DNA of 13,045 bases. It comes from Myxococcales bacterium. GTDB lineage: Bacteria; Myxococcota_A; Bradymonadia; UBA4248. The stretch spans positions 1 through 13,045 of the forward strand of contig SFMP01000193.1 in the NCBI GenBank assembly GCA_004554395.1, in the 5' to 3' direction. The notes beneath the pieces were generated by a model that saw only the letters and a program-made list of their open reading frames with translations, had not been told where the DNA came from and searched no databases. Below, piece by piece: positions 7,748 to 13,045 of this stretch (the first letter of the stretch is position 1; every line of letters begins with the position of its first letter). A program made the translations under genes and the position numbers.

Positions 7748-9076
7748 ATGGCAAATAAACAGCTCTACGGTATTTTGATGTTTCATCGAGAAATCGTAAG
7801 CGAACGACGAATCTCCAAAATGGTCGTCAAAATCGGCAAAAAACAATCGTGCGATTTCGTCGTCGATGCCTTTGAATTGCCCGAATTCACGATCTTCAAA
7901 GATGGCAAGCTCCACCTCTTGAGCGACATGACCGCTACTCTTCAATCGCGATCAACGCGCTATATGGCGGGCGATAAGCGTTCCTGCTTCGACACACTCG
8001 ACCTCAACGGTACCCCTGTCGAACGATGGGATTTCGGCGAAGACGACTGGGCTATCGTCAATCTAGCCCCAAACCTCGACCTCGTCCTCTGCTATCGAAA
8101 CGACGACGCCCCTGTATTTTTTACTCCTCCCATCGTCACCATCGCCCAATACCTCGAAAGCCCCCTCGTCCGAGCTCTCGTCGTGAGCTTTGCCATACAT
8201 ACTGCCGTCATATTCATCGCCTCCCTCGCTCAAGACCCCGTCGAAGCATTTATCCTCAAACAACGCGAATCCCGTTGGGTCGAAGTCGTGAGTACACTCG
8301 ACGAACGCGCCGAAGAAGATAAACCCGAAGAAGAAGAAATACCCGTCATCGAAGATACCGATAACGTCATCATCGACGACGCCATGAAAGACGAAAACCG
8401 CCCAAAAATCGACGATTCCAAAACGCCCATCGCCAATCTCCAAAACGTCGAAAAGCCCGTCGGGCTACAAGCCGCCATCAGCGGCGCTAAACTCCACGAT
8501 ATGGAGAGCTTATTCGGATCGAGCGCTGGACTAGGGAACGCAAGCGATTTCATGCCCGAAACTGCCGATGGCGATGCCTTCGGCACGGGGGCTGGATTCG
8601 GTGCGGGGCTCAGTGGCGTCGGATTCGGTGGCGGCGGCGGAGGCGGCGGCGGATACGGCTCTGGGATCGGTGGTTTTGGCGGTGGCGGCGCTAAAGGCTC
8701 TTCAAAAGCCGCCGTCGCCGGACCAAAAAAATCTGCCGTCAAACAAAAGACAAAGCTCAATCTCGAACCGCCTAAACAAGGCGCTTTCTGTAAAGAATCC
8801 AATATCCGTGAAGTCGTTCAAAAACGCGCCAATGCCCTGCGAAACTGCTACGAACAACAGCTACTCGCCAATCCCGACCTCAGCGGAAAAATCATCGTCT
8901 TCTGGAAAATCGGACTCGATGGAAAAGTCACCGACGCCTCGATTAAATCTTCGACGATGAACAATAACCGCGTCGAATCATGCCTCACACAAACCGTACG
9001 ACGCATGCGCTTCGATAAACCCGACGGCGGAATCTGCGTCGTCGAGTATCCGTTCATCTTTACAAGTGCTCAATAG
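7748..9076 (+). CDS. FHA-like / membrane / Gly-rich / AgmX-PglI-type C-terminal protein
   Basis: A 442-residue TonB-like envelope protein. Residues about 20-118 resemble a degenerate FHA domain (KMVVKIGKKQSCDFVVDAF, then a strand-rich region). A single membrane span lies at about 141-161, followed by an acidic segment (183-216), a low-complexity Gly-rich linker (about 258-315) and a basic stretch. The C-terminal domain (about 350-440) has the AgmX/PglI pattern, with REVVQKRANALRNCYEQ, a GKIIVFWKIGLDGKV segment and a final YPFIF strand. In myxobacteria such proteins are linked to gliding motility and envelope energy coupling, so the likely topology is FHA inside and C-terminus in the periplasm. 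The ATG at 7748 gives a normal N-terminus but lacks a clear Shine-Dalgarno; in-frame upstream starts overlap or crowd the protease gene. Its exact role here is unknown. Confidence 0.84.
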   Translation: MANKQLYGILMFHREIVSERRISKMVVKIGKKQSCDFVVDAFELPEFTIFKDGKLHLLSDMTATLQSRSTRYMAGDKRSCFDTLDLNGTPVERWDFGEDDWAIVNLAPNLDLVLCYRNDDAPVFFTPPIVTIAQYLESPLVRALVVSFAIHTAVIFIASLAQDPVEAFILKQRESRWVEVVSTLDERAEEDKPEEEEIPVIEDTDNVIIDDAMKDENRPKIDDSKTPIANLQNVEKPVGLQAAISGAKLHDMESLFGSSAGLGNASDFMPETADGDAFGTGAGFGAGLSGVGFGGGGGGGGGYGSGIGGFGGGGAKGSSKAAVAGPKKSAVKQKTKLNLEPPKQGAFCKESNIREVVQKRANALRNCYEQQLLANPDLSGKIIVFWKIGLDGKVTDASIKSSTMNNNRVESCLTQTVRRMRFDKPDGGICVVEYPFIFTSAQ

Positions 9077-9092
9077 CAATTCTCGGGCTATT
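9072..9092. terminator. Small inverted repeat spanning two convergent stop codons
   Basis: AATAGC (9072-9077) and GCTATT (9087-9092) form a six-base-pair stem with a nine-base loop. Each arm contains the TAG stop of one of the two convergent genes, which are only 11 bases apart. Pairing is weak and there is no T run, so termination is uncertain. Confidence 0.3.
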
Positions 9093-10170
9093 CGATTGTC
9101 GCCGTCGTCGACGAACGCGTCGCAACCGATTCCAACACGCGACGAAGACCCGAGGCCAGCTTGTACTTTGCATCCGCATCGATCTTATCGGCTGGCGCCG
9201 GCGTATCTTGGCACAAATGCGTATGCATCAATGGCTTGAGAGTCTCGAGCATGTGATACTTCTCTGCCGACGTAGCAATCGACTTCCCATCTGCCATATA
9301 CGCCGCCGATTCGCCTTGCAATTCCCCCGGTACGTCGACGACGACGCGCGGATGTTGGAAGCACTCCGCCATATCCGGATACTTATCCAAATCGTATTCG
9401 TAAACCGCCGCATACGTGCGCACGATAAAGCGCTTCCCATCGGGCGCAAAATCTGCCGCCGTCACGGCGTTGAACAAGGGCTTTAGGTTTCCGAGCTGAC
9501 TCGTAAACAAATACGACGACAACGCCTCGAGTTCTCCCGCCCGCTTGCCATCGCGATGCATGCGATACAACGTCTGCCTCCCCCCCTCCGATTGCTTCGA
9601 AACGACGAATATCTCCCCCTTCGGCGACACCATCAAGCTCTCGCAGTCGGGATTCGAATAATACGACGCTTCCTTCGATGCCGGATATTTCACGTGCAAC
9701 GTCTTCCATACGACGACATCGCCCAATGCCGCTATCGATTCCGGCGTAATGACATCGGGAAGCCGCGGCTCTTTGACGATATAGACCTTCTTATCGGTGC
9801 GTTTCGTCAAGTTGTCGCCCATATCTCCAATATAAATGCACGACTCCTCGCTGCCCTTCTCGCACGGGCCTACGGCAATATCTTCCCAGTCCGTATTGAG
9901 CGATCCGACGATATCGATCTTCCCCTTGAGCTCGCCCTTTTCGTTCAATACGTACAACGCACTTTCACCGCCCGAATCGGTATGCGCCCAAAAATACTTC
10001 GGATTCATGCGCGACAACGCCATTCCGCTGATTTCTTCAATCTCATCGGCGAGCTCTATCGGCTCCGACGTCTCATAACTCGCGCACACGGGCTCCGCAT
10101 GCACCAAGACAGGATGCGCCAAAGCGCCTATCGAAAACAAATACAAAAACAAACGATGGCGCTTTGACAT
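9088..10170 (-). CDS. Secreted beta-propeller-like protein
   Basis: A 360-residue exported protein. The signal peptide (SKRHR, a hydrophobic core, likely cleavage after VHA at residue 25) directs it out of the cytoplasm. The mature part has repeated beta-blade-like motifs: EISGMALS with HTDSGG (47-68), DWEDIAVG (94-101) with IYIGDMGDN (112-120), DCESLMVSPKGEIFVVSK (175-192), a second VTAADFAPDGKRFIV segment (236-250) and GESAAYMADGKSIATS (286-301). This spacing of Glu/Asp-Ser-Gly motifs resembles phytase-like or SMP-30/NHL-type propellers, but I cannot name a family or substrate. It starts 10 bases after the stop of the lipoprotein gene, with AAGGAATAGAAG before the ATG, so the two form an operon and may act together at the cell surface. 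Confidence 0.72.
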   Translation of the reverse strand: MSKRHRLFLYLFSIGALAHPVLVHAEPVCASYETSEPIELADEIEEISGMALSRMNPKYFWAHTDSGGESALYVLNEKGELKGKIDIVGSLNTDWEDIAVGPCEKGSEESCIYIGDMGDNLTKRTDKKVYIVKEPRLPDVITPESIAALGDVVVWKTLHVKYPASKEASYYSNPDCESLMVSPKGEIFVVSKQSEGGRQTLYRMHRDGKRAGELEALSSYLFTSQLGNLKPLFNAVTAADFAPDGKRFIVRTYAAVYEYDLDKYPDMAECFQHPRVVVDVPGELQGESAAYMADGKSIATSAEKYHMLETLKPLMHTHLCQDTPAPADKIDADAKYKLASGLRRVLESVATRSSTTATIE

Positions 10171-10180
10171 CTTCTATTCC

Positions 10181-11212
10181 TTATTCCTTCGCAAAATTGC
10201 CCGCATCGATCAACTTCATCGTATCTTCGACACCCACGACCGATGCCATATCGAAGCAAACACCGGCTTTCTTCACGCCGTCCTTATCCGTCACAGTCTG
10301 ACACTTCGTACCCGACTGCTTCTTGACAACTGGGTCATATACACCAAATCCATGGCAATCGCTATCTTCCTTACATCCTTGGAAGCACGCGCGAATATTC
10401 AAATCGGCATGCGCATCGAATACCGTCACCTCGATCGGCATCACGAAATCGATCAAAACAGCGCCCGACGGGCAAGACGTAAACTCCTTGATGTTATCAT
10501 CATAAGCCGTATTGGCCGCGCCCTCGCCCTTGCTCGGATCGCCAAACGTCGCAAAGCCGCATATCGTATCATGCGACGTCTTCTTTTTCGCCTCGGTCTT
10601 CGCCGCGTCTACGCTACCATCCGCGCCCTTGACTTCGTTCTTGGCAATATCGACATCGCATTTGCTCATCGCCAACGCACACGTCCCAAACGGGAAGTAA
10701 ATCGACGGCAATATCTTCTCCACCTCGCTCGATCGGAAACACGTACGAACCGCGCCGTTGTGAGTCTCGGGAACGCCATCACAGCCAAACATCGCCTGCT
10801 GCATCTTCTCCTTCTTATAATACTCATCGTTCTGAGCCTGCACGCCACCCACTTCGGGCCGCTCGTATTTCATGTATTCGCAATTCTTGCCAAAGCAAAA
10901 ACACGGTGCGCCAATCCCCTGCTGCTCATCCGTCGCATTCAAGAACTCGTCCTTCGTATAATACTCGGGAATCTTGCAAAGACCCGCCAAATAATTCGCC
11001 GCTTCTTCTTTCGAACGCTTCTCCGCTCCCTCGGGGTAAACGACATCTCTCGGCCCAGGCGCCTTGCACGTCGACAAATACCCTTGGTCTGCCGTCGTCT
11101 GCGATCCATTGCCGCCGTTACCACCTACATCGCTATCGTCGTCACATGCCGTCGCAAATCCCATCGAAAGCACTATGCTTAAGCCCAAAATAAGCCATGA
11201 ATTGTTTTTCAT
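10181..11212 (-). CDS. Cys-rich lipoprotein of unknown function
   Basis: A 343-residue putative lipoprotein, first gene of a two-gene operon. The signal peptide (MKNNSW, hydrophobic core) ends in a lipobox with Cys23, followed by an acidic DDDSD and a Gly/Asn-rich linker. The mature part has 16 further cysteines spread over the protein, including PCFC, FGKNC and ACFQGC-type clusters, so it is probably disulfide-rich and outside the cytoplasm. I recognise no domain. The ATG at 11212 has GAGGAA six bases upstream. An in-frame ATG at 11248 with GAAGGA nearby would add 12 residues to the signal peptide; I prefer the shorter form, which looks like a normal lipoprotein signal. The Asp after the Cys would mean inner-membrane retention by E. 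coli rules, which may not hold in this lineage. Confidence 0.75.
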   Translation of the reverse strand: MKNNSWLILGLSIVLSMGFATACDDDSDVGGNGGNGSQTTADQGYLSTCKAPGPRDVVYPEGAEKRSKEEAANYLAGLCKIPEYYTKDEFLNATDEQQGIGAPCFCFGKNCEYMKYERPEVGGVQAQNDEYYKKEKMQQAMFGCDGVPETHNGAVRTCFRSSEVEKILPSIYFPFGTCALAMSKCDVDIAKNEVKGADGSVDAAKTEAKKKTSHDTICGFATFGDPSKGEGAANTAYDDNIKEFTSCPSGAVLIDFVMPIEVTVFDAHADLNIRACFQGCKEDSDCHGFGVYDPVVKKQSGTKCQTVTDKDGVKKAGVCFDMASVVGVEDTMKLIDAGNFAKE

Positions 11213-11244
11213 TGTCGATTCCTCGCGTTGAGTCACAAAATCGC

Positions 11245-11265
11245 GCATTGCTTCCTTCGCAATGC
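11245..11265. repeat. 7-bp perfect inverted repeat in the lipoprotein leader
   Basis: GCATTGC (11245-11251) and GCAATGC (11259-11265) flank a seven-base spacer, 33 bases upstream of the lipoprotein ATG. On the minus strand the loop carries GAAGGAA, the Shine-Dalgarno for the alternative ATG at 11248, which itself lies in the stem. It could be an operator or an RNA hairpin that hides that start. Confidence 0.6.
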
Positions 11266-11450
11266 ACCTAATCCGCTCCCCAAACGCCTAAAAAGCCCGA
11301 TTATTCAAATTAAAAAGCACGACCGTCTTTCATCGTCCCCCGCCCAACTGTGGCCAAAACACAGCTCACGCGCTCTACAAAAAAAATCAAAACATAAAAA
11401 AAACACCTCAAAACATAAAAAACGCCACAAAGCCTAAAAAACTCGCCTTC
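11266..11450. other. Intergenic region with an A-rich direct repeat
   Basis: No gene is visible. The part from 11378 is strongly A-rich on the plus strand. TCAAAACATAAAAAA occurs exactly twice, at 11387-11401 and 11408-11422, 21 bases apart (two helical turns). This lies upstream of the minus-strand lipoprotein operon and could hold its promoter or UP-type elements, but I could not find a clear -35/-10 pair. A weak CTGTG/CACAG inverted repeat lies at 11348-11364. Confidence 0.4.
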
Positions 11451-11490
11451 AAAAACAAAAAAACGCGTCCTTGTATCCACAAAGACGCGT
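11451..11490 (-). terminator. Strong intrinsic terminator of arcC
   Basis: On the minus strand a 12-base-pair stem (11479-11490 with 11463-11474; one pair is a G-U wobble in the RNA) has a four-base loop and runs directly into seven T then GTTTTT. It begins 22 bases after the arcC stop codon. This separates arcC from the lipoprotein operon downstream. Confidence 0.92.
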
Positions 11491-11512
11491 CCGACGAATC
11501 AAACTAAAACTT

Positions 11513-12469
11513 CTACCCGACGATTTGCGTTCCAAATCCTTCGGTTATCGCTTCAAACGCATGGTCGAGCGACGTAATAATCGCACGCCCACCGCCATTC
11601 TCGACGAATTTCATGCACGCGCGAACTTTCGGTCCCATGCTACCGGCCAAGAAATCGCCTCGTGCCGCCAGCTCTTTCATCTCAGCCAAGCTCACCTCGC
11701 CAACGTTCTGCTCATCCGGCTTGCCATAATTGAGCTTCGCATGCGAAACGTCCGTCAAAATCAAAAACACATCGGCATCGATCAACTCCGCCAATTTCGC
11801 ACCCGCCAAGTCTTTGTCGATGACAGCCGCCGACCCTTCAAGGCCATCTTTACCCTCCACGACGGGAACGCCGCCACCACCACTCGCCACGACGATGATA
11901 CCCGCATCGATCATCTTGCGAATCACGTCGACTTCTACGTTCGCTATCGGCTGCGGACTCGCCACCACGCGGCGGAAGCGCTTCTCGACCGTCTCTGGCT
12001 TCACCTGCTTGATCTTCCAATTCGGGCGCGAAACCGCCAATTCATCCGCCTGCGCCTTCGTGAAAAACGGCCCAACCGGCTTCGACGGGTCTTTGTAATC
12101 GGGGTCATCGGGGCTCACGCGAACCTGATTCACAATCGCCGCCACCGGCGTCGTTATCCCCTCGGCACGCAACAAATTCCCAAGCGCCTGCGTAAACATA
12201 TACCCAAGCTGGCCTTGCGTCATCGCACCCACCACGTCGAGCGGCATATCCGGCACGAGTCGCTTCCCTTCCTCCTGTTGAATCAGCAAATTACCCGCTT
12301 GCGGTCCATTGCCATGCGTCACCACCAAACGATAACCCGCCTTGATCAGCTTCACCAACTCGCGACTCGTCTTGTAAACGTTCGCAAACTGCTCCGCCGC
12401 CGTTCCTTCATCGTCGGCACTCTTAATCGCATTCCCACCAAGCGCTACCATGATCGTCTTTGTCGTCAT
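11513..12469 (-). CDS. arcC: Carbamate kinase
   Basis: A 318-residue cytoplasmic enzyme that interconverts carbamoyl phosphate plus ADP with ATP, CO2 and ammonia, the ATP-forming last step of arginine deiminase or related ureide pathways. Full-length for the family (about 310). Motifs of the amino acid kinase fold are ALGGNAI (9-15), VVTHGNGPQAGN (49-60), PSKPVGPFF (128-136), ASGGGGVPV (195-203), AVIDKDLAGA (215-224), LILTDV (236-241) and GSMGPKV (276-282, with K281). The ATG at 12469 has AGGA about seven bases upstream. The same frame is open to a GTG at 12556, but those codons form the leader. No arginine deiminase or carbamoyltransferase gene is adjacent. The leader hairpin suggests regulated expression. 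Confidence 0.97.
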   Translation of the reverse strand: MTTKTIMVALGGNAIKSADDEGTAAEQFANVYKTSRELVKLIKAGYRLVVTHGNGPQAGNLLIQQEEGKRLVPDMPLDVVGAMTQGQLGYMFTQALGNLLRAEGITTPVAAIVNQVRVSPDDPDYKDPSKPVGPFFTKAQADELAVSRPNWKIKQVKPETVEKRFRRVVASPQPIANVEVDVIRKMIDAGIIVVASGGGGVPVVEGKDGLEGSAAVIDKDLAGAKLAELIDADVFLILTDVSHAKLNYGKPDEQNVGEVSLAEMKELAARGDFLAGSMGPKVRACMKFVENGGGRAIITSLDHAFEAITEGFGTQIVG

Positions 12470-12537
12470 GTCTTTTCCTTCCTGCAAAACAAAAACGGCA
12501 CTCGCAAACCACCGCGAGCACCACAATCGCCCCCCAT
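12466..12537 (-). CDS. Possible 23-residue leader ORF overlapping the arcC start
   Basis: An ATG at 12537 opens a 23-codon frame (beginning MGGDCGARGG) whose TGA overlaps the arcC start as ATGA. A GGAG lies about ten bases upstream, which is only fair spacing. The frame runs through the terminator-like hairpin, the classic layout of a leader peptide controlling attenuation or translational coupling. It contains three Arg codons (CGC, CGA, AGG), but that is too few to assign the signal. It could be chance. Confidence 0.3.
   Translation of the reverse strand: MGGDCGARGGLRVPFLFCRKEKT
12486..12522 (-). terminator. Terminator-like hairpin in the arcC leader
   Basis: On the minus-strand RNA, bases 12522-12514 pair with 12505-12497 as a nine-base-pair stem with two G-U wobbles and an eight-base loop, followed by GUUUUUGUUUUG. 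The wobbles would be A-C mismatches on the other strand, so the structure suits minus-strand RNA only. It sits just before the arcC ribosome binding site and would stop transcription before the gene unless disrupted. It could instead terminate an upstream transcript from the repeat region. Confidence 0.6.
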
Positions 12538-12568
12538 TTATCGATTTCTCCACCACTTGTAAATCTAT

Positions 12569-12574
12569 ATTATA
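12569..12574 (-). promoter_or_regulatory. Exact -10 hexamer upstream of arcC
   Basis: TATAAT reads on the minus strand at 12574-12569, inside an AT-rich patch about 100 bases before the arcC ATG. No good -35 is visible at the expected distance (about 12592-12597 reads AGGAGG on this strand), so an activator may be needed. Transcription would start near 12562 and include the leader ORF and hairpin. Confidence 0.4.
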
Positions 12575-12603
12575 CTTCTCGTTTCAGTCGCCTCCTTTCG
12601 TTG

Positions 12604-12639
12604 GTCGCCCTATCTCGCGCTTTGCGCTCAATACGGGCT
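12604..12639 (-). repeat. Nested-palindrome element, copy A (inverted)
   Basis: A 36-bp unit that on the minus strand reads AGCCCGTATT, a 16-base core, then ATAGGGCGAC. The core contains GCGC-aaa-GCGC. The outer ends pair as GCCC-TAT with ATA-GGGC around a bulged G, so the unit folds as a hairpin within a hairpin. It shares its outer frame with copies at 12865-12900 and 12942-13045, which are in the opposite orientation. Confidence 0.85.
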
Positions 12640-12650
12640 CTTGGTCGCGC

Positions 12651-12667
12651 TATTGCCTCTGGCAATA
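12651..12667. repeat. Palindromic module 2, copy 1
   Basis: TATTGCC-tct-GGCAATA is a perfect seven-base-pair palindrome with a three-base loop. It adjoins copy A through an 11-base link. The homologous module at 12911-12929 has a different loop and one extra base pair, while keeping perfect pairing. Confidence 0.85.
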
Positions 12668-12673
12668 CGCGCT

Positions 12674-12724
12674 CCTCGCCATGGTTACCACATTTACTCT
12701 TTCCGTTGAAACATCATGGCGAGG
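12674..12724. repeat. 10-bp inverted repeat with 31-base interior
   Basis: CCTCGCCATG (12674-12683) and CATGGCGAGG (12715-12724) pair perfectly, and GTT/AAC can extend the stem inward past a two-base bulge. The right arm overlaps the spacer of the promoter-like pair at 12706-12732. It could be an operator, a mobile-element end or an RNA stem. Confidence 0.8.
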
Positions 12725-12732
12725 GATATAAT
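12706..12732 (+). promoter_or_regulatory. Promoter-like pair reading into the palindrome cluster
   Basis: TTGAAA at 12706-12711 (5 of 6) and an exact TATAAT at 12727-12732, with a short 15-base spacer. It would start a plus-strand transcript near 12739 that reads the repeated hairpin and the nested palindromes. No open frame with a ribosome site follows, so a non-coding RNA is the simplest product. Confidence 0.35.
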
Positions 12733-12734
12733 AG

Positions 12735-12750
12735 CCCCCGTTAGGGGTTT
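12735..12750 (+). repeat. 16-bp repeated hairpin, copy 1
   Basis: CCCCCGTTAGGGGTTT is identical to 12828-12843. CCCC and GGGG pair around a five-base CGTTA loop. This copy follows directly after TATAAT-AG. Confidence 0.85.
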
Positions 12751-12827
12751 ACTGCGAGTAGCCCCGCCCCATCGCCGACGGAAGACCCAGCAACGCCGGG
12801 GGTTAAAGCGACGCTTATTTATATAAA

Positions 12828-12843
12828 CCCCCGTTAGGGGTTT
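12828..12843 (+). repeat. 16-bp repeated hairpin, copy 2
   Basis: The second exact copy of CCCCCGTTAGGGGTTT. Here it is preceded by AAA, so the stem becomes a perfect seven base pairs, AAACCCC with GGGGTTT (12825-12831 with 12837-12843). It follows an AT-rich TTATTTATATAAA stretch. The 77 bases between the two copies contain further GC-rich complementary patches but no gene. Confidence 0.85.
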
Positions 12844-12864
12844 CCGAACAAACATTGCGCTCAG

Positions 12865-12900
12865 AGCCCGTATTGAGCCCAACGGGCGATATAGGGCGAC
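12865..12900 (+). repeat. Nested-palindrome element, copy B
   Basis: A 36-bp unit with the same ends as copy A (AGCCCGTATT and ATAGGGCGAC) but a different core holding GCCC-aac-GGGC. The core stem sequence has changed on both sides, so pairing is retained. Confidence 0.85.
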
Positions 12901-12910
12901 CGCGGAGGCG

Positions 12911-12929
12911 TATTGCCCAACGGGCAATA
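12911..12929. repeat. Palindromic module 2, copy 2
   Basis: TATTGCCC-aac-GGGCAATA is a perfect eight-base-pair palindrome with a three-base loop. It is linked by 12 bases, ending in CCAAG, to the tandem array at 12942. This is the same order as module 2, link and copy A on the minus strand. Confidence 0.85.
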
Positions 12930-12941
12930 GCCGTAGCCAAG

Positions 12942-13045
12942 AGCCCGTATTGAGCGATAGCGAAATAGGGCGACAAAAGCCCGTATTGAGCGATAGCGAA
13001 ATAGGGCGACAAAAGCCCGTATTGAGCGATAGCGAAATAGGGCGA
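12942..13045 (+). repeat. 36-bp tandem array of nested-palindrome units
   Basis: Three units at 12942-12977, 12978-13013 and 13014-13045 (the last cut by the window end), identical as far as they can be read. Each has the AGCCCGTATT and ATAGGGCGAC frame, a 13-base core and a CAAA-type joint. The period of 36 is a multiple of three, so a minus-strand frame stays open and would encode a repeating SPYFAIAQYGLL, probably by chance. There are no unique spacers, so this is not a CRISPR. Confidence 0.95.

Larger units (their letters stand above)
12557..13045. other. Gene-free palindrome-rich region
   Basis: I see no credible coding sequence in this stretch; the open frames are by-products of repeats without ribosome sites. 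It contains the nested palindromes, module 2 pairs, the 16-bp hairpin repeats, one long inverted repeat and a promoter-like pair listed separately. The blocks 12604-12667 and 12911-12977 are inverted composite copies (module 2, CCAAG-ended link, frame element) about 65 bases long, enclosing about 240 bases. Confidence 0.7.

Noticed and set aside
8230..8802. Pro-rich open frame on the minus strand within the FHA/AgmX-type gene
   Set aside because: It is a shadow of the Gly-rich linker; the plus-strand protein has a recognisable domain layout.
12751..12810. Cobalamin-type riboswitch, because of a GGAAGACCC-like segment after CCCCGCC
   Set aside because: The rest of the consensus (the upstream paired core and the B12 box in proper order) is missing and no B12-related gene follows.
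12735..12843. Integron attC sites or telomere-like repeats, because of GTTAGGGG
   Set aside because: The core does not fit RYYYAAC/GTTRRRY, no integrase or cassettes are present, and there are only two copies.
12815..13012. Minus-strand repeat protein built from SPYFAIAQYGLL units
   Set aside because: There is no ribosome site, the units are palindromic non-coding repeats, and several frames are open merely because the period is a multiple of three.
12942..13045. CRISPR array, because of the 36-bp repeat length
   Set aside because: Units are joined directly with only a short fixed CAAA-type joint; there are no unique spacers and no cas genes. The same reasoning applies to 1-72.

Overview
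The window most resembles chromosomal DNA from a Myxococcota or related delta-proteobacterial lineage. The best marker is the protein at 7748-9076: an FHA-like N-terminus, one membrane span, a Gly-rich linker and a C-terminal domain of the AgmX/PglI type, a layout typical of myxobacteria. The Cys-rich lipoprotein and the lipobox-bearing S1 protease with an Arg-flanked C-terminal hydrophobic segment fit the same group. All genes share a CGA/CGC- and GAC-rich codon style, so nothing among the coding regions looks recently acquired on that basis. The taxonomic call is an inference.

Layout. 1-381 is AT-rich, holds a 36-bp tandem repeat with six AGGATG motifs and a good sigma-70-like promoter, and leads into a small AT-hook/ribbon-helix-helix protein (382-663). 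A short 24-bp tandem repeat follows, then a 1093-residue sacsin-type GHKL ATPase (836-4117). Convergent to it is a FIST sensor protein (4248-5399, minus). Next come a DUF2505/START-like protein (5653-6138, plus), a FluC/CrcB fluoride channel (6179-6583, minus) and a secreted S1 protease (6586-7662, plus); the channel and protease start codons lie back to back, two bases apart. The FHA/AgmX-type envelope protein (7748-9076, plus) converges on a two-gene minus-strand operon encoding a Cys-rich lipoprotein (10181-11212) and a secreted beta-propeller-like protein (9088-10170). Carbamate kinase arcC (11513-12469, minus) ends in a strong intrinsic terminator. It has a leader with a terminator-like hairpin and a possible 23-residue leader ORF.

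12557-13045 carries no convincing gene. It is a dense cluster of nested palindromes: a conserved 36-bp frame with exchangeable core stems, a second palindromic module, inverted composite copies, a repeated 16-bp hairpin, a promoter-like pair and a 36-bp tandem array running off the window.

The genes do not form one pathway. There is an envelope/secretion theme (protease, TonB-like protein, lipoprotein plus propeller, FluC) and a possible regulator plus ATPase pair on the left. The most unusual items are the palindrome cluster on the right, the RHH/sacsin-ATPase pair with its AGGATG array, and the arcC leader.
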